A stretch of DNA of 14,817 nt from JABSOG01 sp041583135 (GTDB taxonomy: Bacteria; Pseudomonadota; Gammaproteobacteria; Enterobacterales; Alteromonadaceae), in assembly GCA_041583135.1 (NCBI GenBank), contig JBFHGJ010000130.1, positions 1-14,817 on the forward strand, read 5' to 3'. How positions within the stretch are numbered: position 1 is the stretch's first letter; the number at the start of each line of letters is the position of its first letter. Below the pieces are notes generated by a model. The model made no database searches. It had not been told where the DNA came from and worked only from the letters and a program-made list of their open reading frames with translations. Shown piece after piece: positions 7,618 to 14,817 of this stretch. Position numbers and translations under genes: made by a program.

Positions 7618-7740
7618 AGTTTTTTTACGATCCGCACATCAACACCGAATGCGAATTCGTACAAACCCCGTGTTGCCGACGACGTTGTTCAAGTATGGTG
7701 TTGGCCGCAGGCCATTGTTGGGCGTTGCTCCGCAACAACC
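7605..7740. mobile_element. Possible IS6-like remnant or small inverted-repeat element
   Basis: GGTTTTGTTGCAAAG (7605-7619) closely resembles the terminal inverted repeat of IS6-family elements such as IS257 (GGTTCTGTTGCAAAG, from memory). At 7728-7740 CTCCGCAACAACC is, in reverse complement, GGTTGTTGCGGAG: the same end with a two-base gap and two changes. The approximately 135 bp they enclose contains no transposase and is more GC-rich than the genes to its left. No target duplication was found. This is tentative. Confidence 0.25.
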
Positions 7741-7823
7741 AACCTATAGCAAGCTTCCATAATCTCCATTTGGCCATCCTTAGTGAAGTTGCTCACTGAG
7801 CAGGTATTCCCCATATAAACGAG

Positions 7824-7851
7824 AAAAGGCGAACCAATCGGTTCGCCTTTT
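7824..7851. terminator. Intrinsic terminator downstream of gcvP
   Basis: A 12-bp perfect stem AAAAGGCGAACC (7824-7835) and GGTTCGCCTTTT (7840-7851) encloses the loop AATC. It starts about 45 bases after the gcvP stop and ends in T runs on both strands, so it can act in either direction. Its main role is to end the gcv transcript. Confidence 0.85.
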
Positions 7852-7895
7852 TACTATCAAATCAGCCTAGTTTTAGGCTGTTGTACAAACCCAAA

Positions 7896-10790
7896 TCAAT
7901 CGCGGTAGCTATCCACACTTGGGCAAGAACAAACCAAGTTACGGTCACCAAATACATCGTCGATGCGGCAAACCGTTGGCCAGAATTTGTCTTTGGCTAC
8001 GCTGGCAACTGGGAAGGCGGCATACATGCGGTCGTAGCTGCGGTTCCAGTCGTTGCCCAATACGTCTTCTTGAGTGTGCGGGGCAAAGTGTAGCGGGTTG
8101 TCATCAACTGACCATTCGCCTGATTCAACTTTGGCGATCTCTTTGCGGATAGACACCATAGCCTCAACAAAGCGGTCGATTTCAACTTTTGATTCAGACT
8201 CGGTAGGCTCAATCATCAAGGTGCCAGCAACTGGGAATGACATGGTTGGTGCGTGGAAACCATAGTCCATCAAACGCTTGGCGATGTCCATTTCAGTTAC
8301 GCCTGACGACTCTTTGATTGGACGCAAGTCAACAATACATTCATGGGCGACACGGCCATTTCTACCAGAGTACAAAATTGGGAAGTGTTCACTCAACTTC
8401 TTGGTCAGGTAGTTGGCGTTCAAAATCGCAGTCTCGGTTGACTGACGCAAGCCCTCAGAGCCTAACATGGCAATGTAAGACCAAGAGATTGGTAAAATGC
8501 CACCGCTGCCGTATGGCGCTGCACTGATGGTGCCGTTGCCATCTGGTACACCTTCAACGCCAGTAACTGGGTGAGAAGGTAAGAACGGTGCCAAGTGGCT
8601 CTTAACGCCAATTGGGCCAACACCTGGGCCACCGCCACCATGTGGAATGGCAAAGGTTTTGTGCAAGTTCAGGTGAGATACGTCAGAGCCGATATAGCCA
8701 GGTGAGGTAATACCAACCTGAGCATTCATATTGGCGCCATCCATATAAACCTGGCCACCATTTTGGTGAATGATGTCGCAGATCTCACGAATGGTTTCTT
8801 CGTATACGCCGTGAGTCGATGGATAGGTGACCATCAAACAGGCCAAGTTATCAGCCATTTCTTCGGCTTTGGCTTTAAGGTCGGCAACATCGATATTACC
8901 GTTCTTATCACAGTTAACCACAACCACTTTCATGCTGGCCATTTGCGCTGATGCTGGGTTGGTACCGTGAGCAGAGCTTGGGATCAAGCAGATGTTGCGA
9001 TGGGCTTCACCGCGGCTTTCAAAATATTTACGGATCGCCACAAGGCCAGCGTACTCACCTTGCGCGCCAGAGTTAGGCTGCATAGATACTTCGTCATAGC
9101 CGGTAATATCAACCAACCAATCAGACAATTCGTTGATCATCGCGCTATAGCCCTGAGCTTGGTCGCTCGGCACAAACGGATGGAGGTTAGAAAACTCAGG
9201 CCAAGTCACCGGGATCATCTCAGCTGTGGCATTGAGTTTCATGGTACAAGAACCCAAAGAGATCATTGAATGGTTAAGCGCCAAATCTTTGTTCTCTAAG
9301 CGCTTAATGTAGCGCAACATTTCAGTTTCACTGTGGTAGCTGTTAAAGACTTCGTGGCTCAAAATCGCATCTTCACGCAACAAGTTGGCCGGAATAGACG
9401 TATTACCACCAGCAATAACTTTTTGATCAAGCGCTTCAACATCAAGGCCATGACCTTCGCCAAACACAACATCAAACAGCTCGGCAACATCTTCGCGAGT
9501 CGTGGTTTCGCTGAAGCTGACAGACAATGCGCCGTCCAAGTCAGTTCTAAAGTTAAGACCGGCCGCAAGGCCACGCTCAACAATGGCGTCTTTGTCAGTC
9601 GTATTGAAGGTGATGGTGTCAAACCAAGTATTGTTGACCAAGCCAATGCCTTTTTCTTTAATACCGGCAGCAAAAATGTCGGTCAAACGATGAATGCGGT
9701 TGGCAATGGTTTTTAACCCTTCAGGACCATGGTAAATGGCATAGAAGGCAGCCATATTGGCAAGCAATACCTGAGCGGTACAGATATTCGAGTTGGCTTT
9801 TTCACGGCGAATGTGTTGTTCACGGGTTTGCATTGCCATGCGCAGCGCAGGGTTGCCGCGACGGTCTTTAGAAACACCAATAATACGACCCGGCAATGAA
9901 CGCTTGTAGGCGTCACGAGTAACAAAGAATGCCGCATGTGGACCACCAAAGCCCATTGGAACACCAAAACGCTGGCTAGAACCCAATACAACATCGGCGC
10001 CCAAATCGCCCGGCGCACGTAACATCACTAAGCTCATGATATCAGCTGCAACGGCGGCAATCGCTTTTTTATCTTGTACTTCAGCAATAATGCCCGAAAT
10101 ATCATTCACTTGGCCGGTAGTGGTTGGATATTGCAACAAGCAACCAAAAATGTCGTGCTTCGCAGCGTCGGCAGCAGGACCAACCAAGACTTCAAAACCA
10201 AACATTTCAGCACGAGTTTCTACCACGGCAATGGTCTGTGGATGCACGTCGTCGGCAATATAAAAGATGTTGGCTTTCTTCGCTTTAGACACACGCTTAG
10301 CAAGTGCCATGGCCTCAGCTGCGGCGGTTGCTTCGTCCAGCAAAGACGCACTGGCCAAATCAAGGCCGGTCAAGTCCATACACATTTGCTGGTAGTTCAA
10401 CAGCGATTGTAAACGGCCCTGAGCAATCTCCGGCTGATACGGCGTATAGGCAGTATACCAGCCTGGATTTTCCAAAACGTTACGCAAAATAACGTTCGGT
10501 ACGTGGACTGGGTGATAGCCCATACCAATGTATGACTTAAATACTTTGTTTTTCGCTGCCAACGATTTTAAGTAGCTTAAAGATTCGACCTCAGTGCGGC
10601 TTTCACCCACTTTTAGCCCTTCTTCCAAGCGGATAGATTCCGGCACCGTTTGACCGATCAGCTCTTCCATTGAGTCTACCCCGAGGTAGGTCAGCATCTC
10701 GGTAGCCTGCGCTTCGGTGGTACCGATGTGTCGTTTGATAAAATCTTGCTTTTGCTCTAATTGACCGAGCGAATGAGAAGAGAGTGTCAT
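7896..10790 (-). CDS. gcvP: Glycine dehydrogenase (decarboxylating), P protein of glycine cleavage
   Basis: The P protein decarboxylates glycine with pyridoxal phosphate and passes the aminomethyl group to the lipoyl arm of the H protein. The product is 964 residues from the ATG at 10790, close to E. coli GcvP (957). A TTG three bases upstream is also in frame, but ATG is preferred; AGGA lies 9 bases before it. It is the fused single-chain form with two homologous halves. The N-terminal half contains KSYIGMGYHPVHVPNVILRN and YTPYQPEIAQGRLQ; the C-terminal half holds the cofactor lysine (about residue 711) in NLHKTFAIPHGGGGPG. SSAHGTNPASA and PNSGAQGEYAG are further family signatures. It is last in the leftward gcvT-gcvH-gcvP series, 135 bp after gcvH, a gap that includes a terminator-like hairpin and no strong promoter that I could see. 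Confidence 0.98.
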   Translation of the reverse strand: MTLSSHSLGQLEQKQDFIKRHIGTTEAQATEMLTYLGVDSMEELIGQTVPESIRLEEGLKVGESRTEVESLSYLKSLAAKNKVFKSYIGMGYHPVHVPNVILRNVLENPGWYTAYTPYQPEIAQGRLQSLLNYQQMCMDLTGLDLASASLLDEATAAAEAMALAKRVSKAKKANIFYIADDVHPQTIAVVETRAEMFGFEVLVGPAADAAKHDIFGCLLQYPTTTGQVNDISGIIAEVQDKKAIAAVAADIMSLVMLRAPGDLGADVVLGSSQRFGVPMGFGGPHAAFFVTRDAYKRSLPGRIIGVSKDRRGNPALRMAMQTREQHIRREKANSNICTAQVLLANMAAFYAIYHGPEGLKTIANRIHRLTDIFAAGIKEKGIGLVNNTWFDTITFNTTDKDAIVERGLAAGLNFRTDLDGALSVSFSETTTREDVAELFDVVFGEGHGLDVEALDQKVIAGGNTSIPANLLREDAILSHEVFNSYHSETEMLRYIKRLENKDLALNHSMISLGSCTMKLNATAEMIPVTWPEFSNLHPFVPSDQAQGYSAMINELSDWLVDITGYDEVSMQPNSGAQGEYAGLVAIRKYFESRGEAHRNICLIPSSAHGTNPASAQMASMKVVVVNCDKNGNIDVADLKAKAEEMADNLACLMVTYPSTHGVYEETIREICDIIHQNGGQVYMDGANMNAQVGITSPGYIGSDVSHLNLHKTFAIPHGGGGPGVGPIGVKSHLAPFLPSHPVTGVEGVPDGNGTISAAPYGSGGILPISWSYIAMLGSEGLRQSTETAILNANYLTKKLSEHFPILYSGRNGRVAHECIVDLRPIKESSGVTEMDIAKRLMDYGFHAPTMSFPVAGTLMIEPTESESKVEIDRFVEAMVSIRKEIAKVESGEWSVDDNPLHFAPHTQEDVLGNDWNRSYDRMYAAFPVASVAKDKFWPTVCRIDDVFGDRNLVCSCPSVDSYRD

Positions 10791-10878
10791 CAAGGTGTTT
10801 CCTGTAAAACCTAATTAATACTATCGCGGTAGCAAAAAACTGACTAGTTGTTCAGGTTTTTCGCGGCAAAAATAAGGC

Positions 10879-10903
10879 AAAACCCCGGCATAACCGGGGT
10901 TTT
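10879..10903 (-). terminator. Intrinsic-terminator hairpin between gcvH and gcvP
   Basis: A perfect 10-bp stem, AAAACCCCGG (10879-10888) and CCGGGGTTTT (10894-10903), has a five-base loop. On the minus strand it is followed by TTTTGCCTTATTTTTGCC, giving a run of U in RNA. It lies 23 bases after the gcvH stop and so could end part of the gcvTH transcript before gcvP. Confidence 0.7.
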
Positions 10904-10925
10904 GTGCAATCTGTTTCAGTCAGAT

Positions 10926-11315
10926 TTAGTCTTCGTCGATGCTGGCCAAGTAACCTTCGGCGCTCAGCAACTCTTCAACTTCATCTTCGTCGCTGGCTTT
11001 GATTTGGAACATCCAACCGTCACCGAAAGCGTCGTTGTTGACGGTTTCTGGTGCATCTTCCAGATCTTCGTTGATGGCAACGATCTCACCGGATAAAGGG
11101 GCGTAAATGTCAGAAGCGGCTTTAACCGATTCTGCAACGGCGCAATCTTCGCCTTGTGCTACTTCATCGCCGACATCTGGTAGGTCAACAAAAACCATGT
11201 CGCCCAATAATCCTTGAGCGTGCTCAGTGATGCCTACAGTATATACGCCATCTCCTTCGGCACGAACCCATTCGTGAGTAGAGGCGTATTTTAAATCAGC
11301 TGGAATATTGCTCAT
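10926..11315 (-). CDS. gcvH: Glycine cleavage system H protein (lipoyl carrier)
   Basis: The H protein carries the aminomethyl intermediate on a lipoyl-lysine between the P, T and L proteins. The 129-residue product matches the E. coli length. The lipoylation site is K65 in AESVKAASDIYAPLSGE. The conserved N-terminal STHEWVR and the GITEHAQGLLGDMVFVDLP segment are present, and the C-terminus is acidic (YLASIDED). The ATG at 11315 is preceded by AAGGA. It lies 45 bp after gcvT and shares its transcript. Confidence 0.98.
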   Translation of the reverse strand: MSNIPADLKYASTHEWVRAEGDGVYTVGITEHAQGLLGDMVFVDLPDVGDEVAQGEDCAVAESVKAASDIYAPLSGEIVAINEDLEDAPETVNNDAFGDGWMFQIKASDEDEVEELLSAEGYLASIDED

Positions 11316-11360
11316 TATATAAATTCCTTAACCTGGTTTATTGAAATTCGATTATTAATA

Positions 11361-12440
11361 TTAGAATACTTTTTGTCCTTGGCGAACAAAACTTGGCTTA
11401 ATAACATCGACTTTGATGGTTTTTTTACGCATTTCGACTTCAGCAACGTCACCACACTGAGCAGGAACGCGTGCCAACGCAATGCTGTGGCCTAAAGTCG
11501 GCGAGAAAGTGCCCGAGGTTACCACCCCTTCACCACCTTCGCAAATCACTTTAACACCGGCGCGCAATACGCCTTTGTCAGTCATCACCAAGCCGACCAG
11601 CTTTTCAGTGCCGTTGGCTTTTTGTTCGGTCAACGCCGCACGACCAACAAAATCTCGGTCTTCAGGTTTCCAAGCAATACACCAACCCATGTTGGCCGCC
11701 AATGGAGAAACACTTTCATCCATATCTTGGCCATAAAGGTTCATACCGGCTTCAAGACGCAAAGTGTCGCGAGCACCAAGACCACAAGGTTTTATGCCGG
11801 CATCTAAACAGTTTTGCCACAACTGTGGGCAATTTTCTTCTTTGACGATAATTTCATAGCCGTCTTCACCGGTATAACCGGTAGTGGCGATAAACAAGTC
11901 GCCAGCCTGAACACCGAAAAACGGTTTCATTCCTTCGGTCAAGGCTTTTTCTTCGTCGCTGAGGAAGGTGGCGACTTTGGCTTTGGCATTTGGACCTTGT
12001 ACGGCAATCATCGCGTATTCAGGACGCTCGGTAAGCGTCACTTCAAAGCCTTGCGACTTATCGTTCATCCACGCCAAGTCTTTTTCGCGAGTGGCAGAGT
12101 TGACCACCAAACGGTAGTTCTGCTCGTCAAAGAAGTAAACAATTAGGTCATCAACTACACCGGCCGCTTCGTTGAGCATACCAGTGTACAGGGCTTTACC
12201 TGGGGTTTTGAGTTTGGCGACATCATTGGCCAGTAAGAAACGTAGGAAGGCTTTGGCATCTTGGCCTTTTACATCAACAATAGTCATGTGAGAAACGTCA
12301 AACATACCCGCATCTTGACGCACCGCGTGGTGCTCTTCGATTTGCGAACCATAGTTAATCGGCATCTCCCAACCATGGAAATCGACCATTTTTGCACCGG
12401 ATTCGATGTGTTTATCAAATAAAACGGTTCTACTCGTCAT
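11361..12440 (-). CDS. gcvT: Aminomethyltransferase, T protein of glycine cleavage
   Basis: The T protein transfers the methylene group from the aminomethyl-lipoyl H protein to tetrahydrofolate and releases ammonia. The 359-residue product is close to E. coli GcvT (364). Family motifs are MVDFHGWEMPINYGSQIEEHHAVR near the N-terminus, VSHMTI, GGVVDDLIVYF-like sequence with the catalytic Asp at about 97, ATTGYTGEDGYEI, GLGARDTLRLEAGMNLYGQDMDE, and SPLAANMGW for folate binding. The ATG at 12440 follows AGGTG. It is first of the gcv genes, 106 bp downstream of ubiI, with its own candidate promoter and regulator site in that gap; no glycine riboswitch fold was seen there. Confidence 0.98.
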   Translation of the reverse strand: MTSRTVLFDKHIESGAKMVDFHGWEMPINYGSQIEEHHAVRQDAGMFDVSHMTIVDVKGQDAKAFLRFLLANDVAKLKTPGKALYTGMLNEAAGVVDDLIVYFFDEQNYRLVVNSATREKDLAWMNDKSQGFEVTLTERPEYAMIAVQGPNAKAKVATFLSDEEKALTEGMKPFFGVQAGDLFIATTGYTGEDGYEIIVKEENCPQLWQNCLDAGIKPCGLGARDTLRLEAGMNLYGQDMDESVSPLAANMGWCIAWKPEDRDFVGRAALTEQKANGTEKLVGLVMTDKGVLRAGVKVICEGGEGVVTSGTFSPTLGHSIALARVPAQCGDVAEVEMRKKTIKVDVIKPSFVRQGQKVF

Positions 12441-12475
12441 AAAACACCTGTAGGCAGTTGAATAAATGAGAGGCG

Positions 12476-12481
12476 ATTATA
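12476..12481 (-). promoter_or_regulatory. -10 box of a probable gcvTHP promoter
   Basis: A perfect TATAAT on the minus strand lies 35 bases upstream of the gcvT ATG, predicting a transcript start near 12469. At the expected -35 position (12504-12499) the sequence TATCAA is poor, which fits a promoter that needs an activator. Confidence 0.5.
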
Positions 12482-12514
12482 GCGATGAAGTGGCGCTATT
12501 GATACCCCATTCAC

Positions 12515-12529
12515 ATTAGTAATTCTAAT
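12515..12529. promoter_or_regulatory. CTAAT dyad, candidate GcvA (LysR-type) operator
   Basis: ATTAG (12515-12519) and CTAAT (12525-12529) form a dyad with five bases between, and also fit the LysR-family T-N11-A pattern. The centre is at about -53 from the predicted gcvT start. In E. coli, GcvA sites on gcvTHP share the sequence CTAAT and one lies between about -69 and -34. The assignment to GcvA is inference, as no gcvA gene is in the window. Confidence 0.45.
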
Positions 12530-12546
12530 ACCTAAACAGATGCCAC

Positions 12547-13782
12547 CTAGGCTACATCTACAACTGGTAAGGCCAGCTCCGGCAGATCGCCAGTCAATCC
12601 CATGGCTTGTTTAATAATCATATCTTTTGCGGGCACAAGATTATCGGCCAATAATAATCCACCACTGCGCAGTAATTTTTTCAGAGGATGAGCCCCCTCA
12701 AACAGGCGCTTCAGCCCTTCCATGGCGGCGATAAGTGTTTGCGCCTCGGCCTTACGCCAGCGTTCAAAACTACGCAAGTTCGCCTGCAAACCGAGATCTG
12801 CTCGGTTCGACTTTAACTGTGTCAAAATCTGCGCAAGACTGGCGGCATCGAGCAAGCCTAGGTTCATCCCAAGCCCGGCTAGCGGATGAATGGTATGAGC
12901 TGCGTCACCAATTAACGCCACACGAGGTTTTGTCCACTCTCTGGCATAACGCATTTTAAGCTCAAATCCGGCACGTCCACTTTGCACTTCGCACAAACCT
13001 AAGCGACCATCAAACGCCGAATACAAGCGCTTGTTGAATTCTTCATCGGTGCAATGAAGTAACGCTTGAGCTTGTTCAAAGTTCGTTGACCAAACGATTG
13101 AACACAGGTTTTCACCCTGAGGACCGTCAAAGAGCGGTAAAAACGCCAAAGGGCCAGTAGGTAAAAAGCACTGTGACGCACAGTGCTGGTGGGATAATTC
13201 GGTTTTAATTGTTGCGACAATGGCAGTGTGTTCATAATCCCAAAAGGTAATGGGCATATTCATTTGCCCGCGCACAAAAGAATTGGCGCCATCGGCGGCT
13301 ACCAACAACTGCGCGATGATAGGTGTCCCATCGCTAAGAGAAACCAGCACCTCACGTTCACCAACATTTATCTGTTCAACCCGTTGGCTAAACAATAAGT
13401 GGCAAATGTCATTGTGCTGCTCAAGTTTTTTTAGCAAGGCGTTGCGGATCACCTTGTTTTCAACGATATGACCAAGCTGAGGATAATGAATTTGCTCGGC
13501 AGAAAATGAAATCGAGCCAAAACTGTCTTTTTCCCACACATGCATTGAACGGTATTCGCACGCTCTGGTTGCGACAATATCCTGCCACACGCCAAGCCGG
13601 GTAAAAATCGCCTGACTGGCGCCACTAATGGCGCTCACCCTAAGCTCAGGTGCTTCACTCAAAGGTTGCGTTTGCGCCTGGCCATCAACAACCACCGAAG
13701 GGATCCCCTGCTCGGCCAAAGCCAGCGCCAAGGTCAATCCGACACAGCCACCACCGACAATCATTACATCTGTCGAAATCAT
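12547..13782 (-). CDS. ubiI: FAD-dependent 2-octaprenylphenol hydroxylase UbiI (VisC)
   Basis: This flavin monooxygenase adds the C5 hydroxyl in ubiquinone synthesis. The 411-residue product begins with the FAD dinucleotide-binding motif GGGCVG (10-15) in MIVGGGCVGLTLALALAEQG. It has the DG motif LLVAADGANS (D164) and the GD motif LIGDAAHTIHPLAGLGMNLG (G292-D293). The Asp in GDAAHT separates it from UbiH, which has Asn there. Its ATG at 13782 directly abuts the stop of ubiH with no spacing, indicating translational coupling. The next gene downstream is gcvT, an order conserved in many gammaproteobacteria. Alternative names in annotations include visC and ubiquinone hydroxylase family protein; assignment to UbiI rests on motif and position. 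Confidence 0.93.
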   Translation of the reverse strand: MISTDVMIVGGGCVGLTLALALAEQGIPSVVVDGQAQTQPLSEAPELRVSAISGASQAIFTRLGVWQDIVATRACEYRSMHVWEKDSFGSISFSAEQIHYPQLGHIVENKVIRNALLKKLEQHNDICHLLFSQRVEQINVGEREVLVSLSDGTPIIAQLLVAADGANSFVRGQMNMPITFWDYEHTAIVATIKTELSHQHCASQCFLPTGPLAFLPLFDGPQGENLCSIVWSTNFEQAQALLHCTDEEFNKRLYSAFDGRLGLCEVQSGRAGFELKMRYAREWTKPRVALIGDAAHTIHPLAGLGMNLGLLDAASLAQILTQLKSNRADLGLQANLRSFERWRKAEAQTLIAAMEGLKRLFEGAHPLKKLLRSGGLLLADNLVPAKDMIIKQAMGLTGDLPELALPVVDVA

Positions 13783-14817
13783 TTATTTTACTTCCTGCGC
13801 GCGTTTGGCGTTTAACCCCATGCTTTGAAACGCAATGGGCTGTTTTAAACAATCAATCGTCTGTAACGACAACAGGCCAAGTGTACGACCGAGGGCCATC
13901 AGCTTACTGTCGTTAGAAAATAGTCTTACCAACGAGTCGGTCATCGTCACGACTTGGTTCAAATCATCGACTCGGCTGTGCTTATATTGGTTTAACATGG
14001 CGAAGCTGCCAATGTCACCACGATGTTCGGCGATCACTTCAACCATGCCATCAATATCCCGCATCCCGAGGTTAAACCCCTGTCCTGCTATTGGGTGAAT
14101 AGTATGAGAGGCGTTACCGATAAGGGCAAAACGATGACCCACCAAGTCGTCGGTAAGGTTTAACATCAATGGATAACTTACCCGCTTTCCTGCCTTAACC
14201 AACACTCCGGCACGGTAACCGAAGGCATTTTGCAAGCGCTCAATAAACGCCTCATCGTCAAGTGCCATCATTTCCTCAACCTGCTCGGGCCTGACACACC
14301 ATACCAAAGAATAACGCTGTTCGGTCAGCGGCAACAATGCCATCGGACCAAACTCGGTAAAGCGCTCAAAGGCTATCCCTTGATGCGGTTTCTGACAGGC
14401 GACATTGGCGATGACGGCACATTGATTGTAGTCATCGATGCGTTGATTGATGTTGACCAGACTACGGGTGGCAGATTGGCCGCCGTCGGCAATCAATAAG
14501 AGTTTACCGCAGAGCTGCGTATCGTCTTGCAAAGTGATGGCGACATCATTTTGGCCAGTCTCAACTTCAGTGATGGTATTGGGGCAATACCACTTGATAT
14601 TGGCCTTCTCTTTGAGCGCCTGATTAAGAACCGCCCCCAAATGACGCACTTCCAGTACATAGCCTAAAGCGGCGATATTAAATTGCCCAGCCGTTAAATA
14701 ACTCTTACCGATATGACCTCTGTCTGAAATATGAATTTTGCCGATAGGCTCGGCATAGGCTTTAACCTGCTGCCATAAACCATACTTGTCCAGTAACTGC
14801 ATTGAACCATGGGCAAT
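13783..14817 (-). CDS. ubiH: 2-octaprenyl-6-methoxyphenol hydroxylase UbiH (5' end outside window)
   Basis: UbiH is the flavin monooxygenase that hydroxylates C1 of the ubiquinone ring. The visible 344 codons lack the N-terminal FAD-binding GxGxxG region, which lies beyond the window edge; the frame is open to base 14817 and reads IAHGSMQLLDKYGLW there, so the Met at 14802 is internal. The DG motif is LLIADGGQSATR. The second FAD motif is LIGNASHTIHPIAGQGFNLGMRD, with Asn in place of the usual Asp, as in E. coli UbiH (GNAAQT). FGPMALLPL and a C-terminal helix with NDSKLMALGRTLGLL are also typical. It ends exactly at the base before the ubiI start. In E. coli pepP usually precedes it; that region is not visible. 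Confidence 0.93.
   Translation of the reverse strand: MAHGSMQLLDKYGLWQQVKAYAEPIGKIHISDRGHIGKSYLTAGQFNIAALGYVLEVRHLGAVLNQALKEKANIKWYCPNTITEVETGQNDVAITLQDDTQLCGKLLLIADGGQSATRSLVNINQRIDDYNQCAVIANVACQKPHQGIAFERFTEFGPMALLPLTEQRYSLVWCVRPEQVEEMMALDDEAFIERLQNAFGYRAGVLVKAGKRVSYPLMLNLTDDLVGHRFALIGNASHTIHPIAGQGFNLGMRDIDGMVEVIAEHRGDIGSFAMLNQYKHSRVDDLNQVVTMTDSLVRLFSNDSKLMALGRTLGLLSLQTIDCLKQPIAFQSMGLNAKRAQEVK

Larger units (their letters stand above)
7544..7895. other. 352-bp intergenic stretch between gcvP and the unknown gene pair
   Basis: This gap holds the candidate promoter and IS-like end near 7590-7619, and a GC-rich segment with small hairpins at 7640-7745 (GGCC-TGC-GGCC read on the minus strand, and CAACACC at 7640-7646 with GGTGTTG at 7697-7703). 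About 80 bp with no recognisable content follow, then the gcvP terminator at 7824-7851. Short open frames here have no credible start context or protein-like composition. Confidence 0.5.

Noticed and set aside
7640..7723. Possible integron attC site (GTTGGGC at 7717-7723 fits the GTTRRRY core)
   Set aside because: No matching RYYYAAC partner at a suitable distance and no complementary inner arms, and no attC-like site at the other end of the gene pair.
7542..7799. 85-codon open frame on the plus strand upstream of gcvP's end
   Set aside because: It overlaps the start of the membrane-protein gene, has no ribosome site and shows Cys/Arg-rich composition typical of chance translation of GC-rich DNA.
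12441..12546. Glycine riboswitch upstream of gcvT
   Set aside because: The gap is 106 bp and the predicted leader only about 30 bases, too short for a glycine aptamer, and no conserved aptamer core was recognised.

Overview
This window is a chromosomal segment of a gammaproteobacterium, most likely a marine member of the Alteromonadales (Shewanella/Colwellia-like). That placement is an inference from three things: a MutH mismatch-repair endonuclease, the conserved gene order ubiH-ubiI-gcvT-gcvH-gcvP, and a cold-marine style gene complement (NhaA, a Cache-domain chemoreceptor). No rRNA, tRNA, CRISPR array or complete insertion sequence was seen.

Left part (1-4890). The window opens inside mutH (+ strand), which is cut at its 5' end by the window edge. 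Three independent leftward genes follow: a periplasmic solute-binding lipoprotein (family 3) with no ABC partners in view, the Na+/H+ antiporter nhaA with a good sigma-70 promoter overlapped by inverted repeats, and a 637-residue methyl-accepting chemotaxis protein with a Cache-type sensor domain.

Middle part (4891-7895) is the accessory region. A divergent gap separates the chemoreceptor from a secreted serine hydrolase of the beta-lactamase/penicillin-binding-protein fold (+ strand). A hairpin terminator follows. Then come two tightly coupled leftward genes of unknown function: a four-helix membrane protein, and immediately after it a small cysteine-rich protein that appears frameshifted in a run of six A. 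Upstream of the pair lies a stretch resembling an IS6-type terminal inverted repeat, and its TTGCAA together with GATAAT forms a plausible promoter. Two similar terminator hairpins flank this pair.

Right part (7896-14817) is a conserved housekeeping block, all on the minus strand. It comprises ubiH (cut by the window edge) and ubiI, flavin hydroxylases of ubiquinone synthesis with zero spacing between them, then gcvT, gcvH and gcvP, which encode the T, H and P proteins of the glycine cleavage system. Upstream of gcvT there is a TATAAT -10 box and a CTAAT dyad resembling a GcvA operator, so the gcv genes probably have their own glycine-responsive promoter. A strong intrinsic-terminator hairpin sits between gcvH and gcvP and may lower gcvP expression relative to gcvTH.

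Nothing here is a clear new system. The most interesting points are the unknown two-gene unit with its apparent frameshift and IS-like promoter, and the regulatory layout of the gcv operon.
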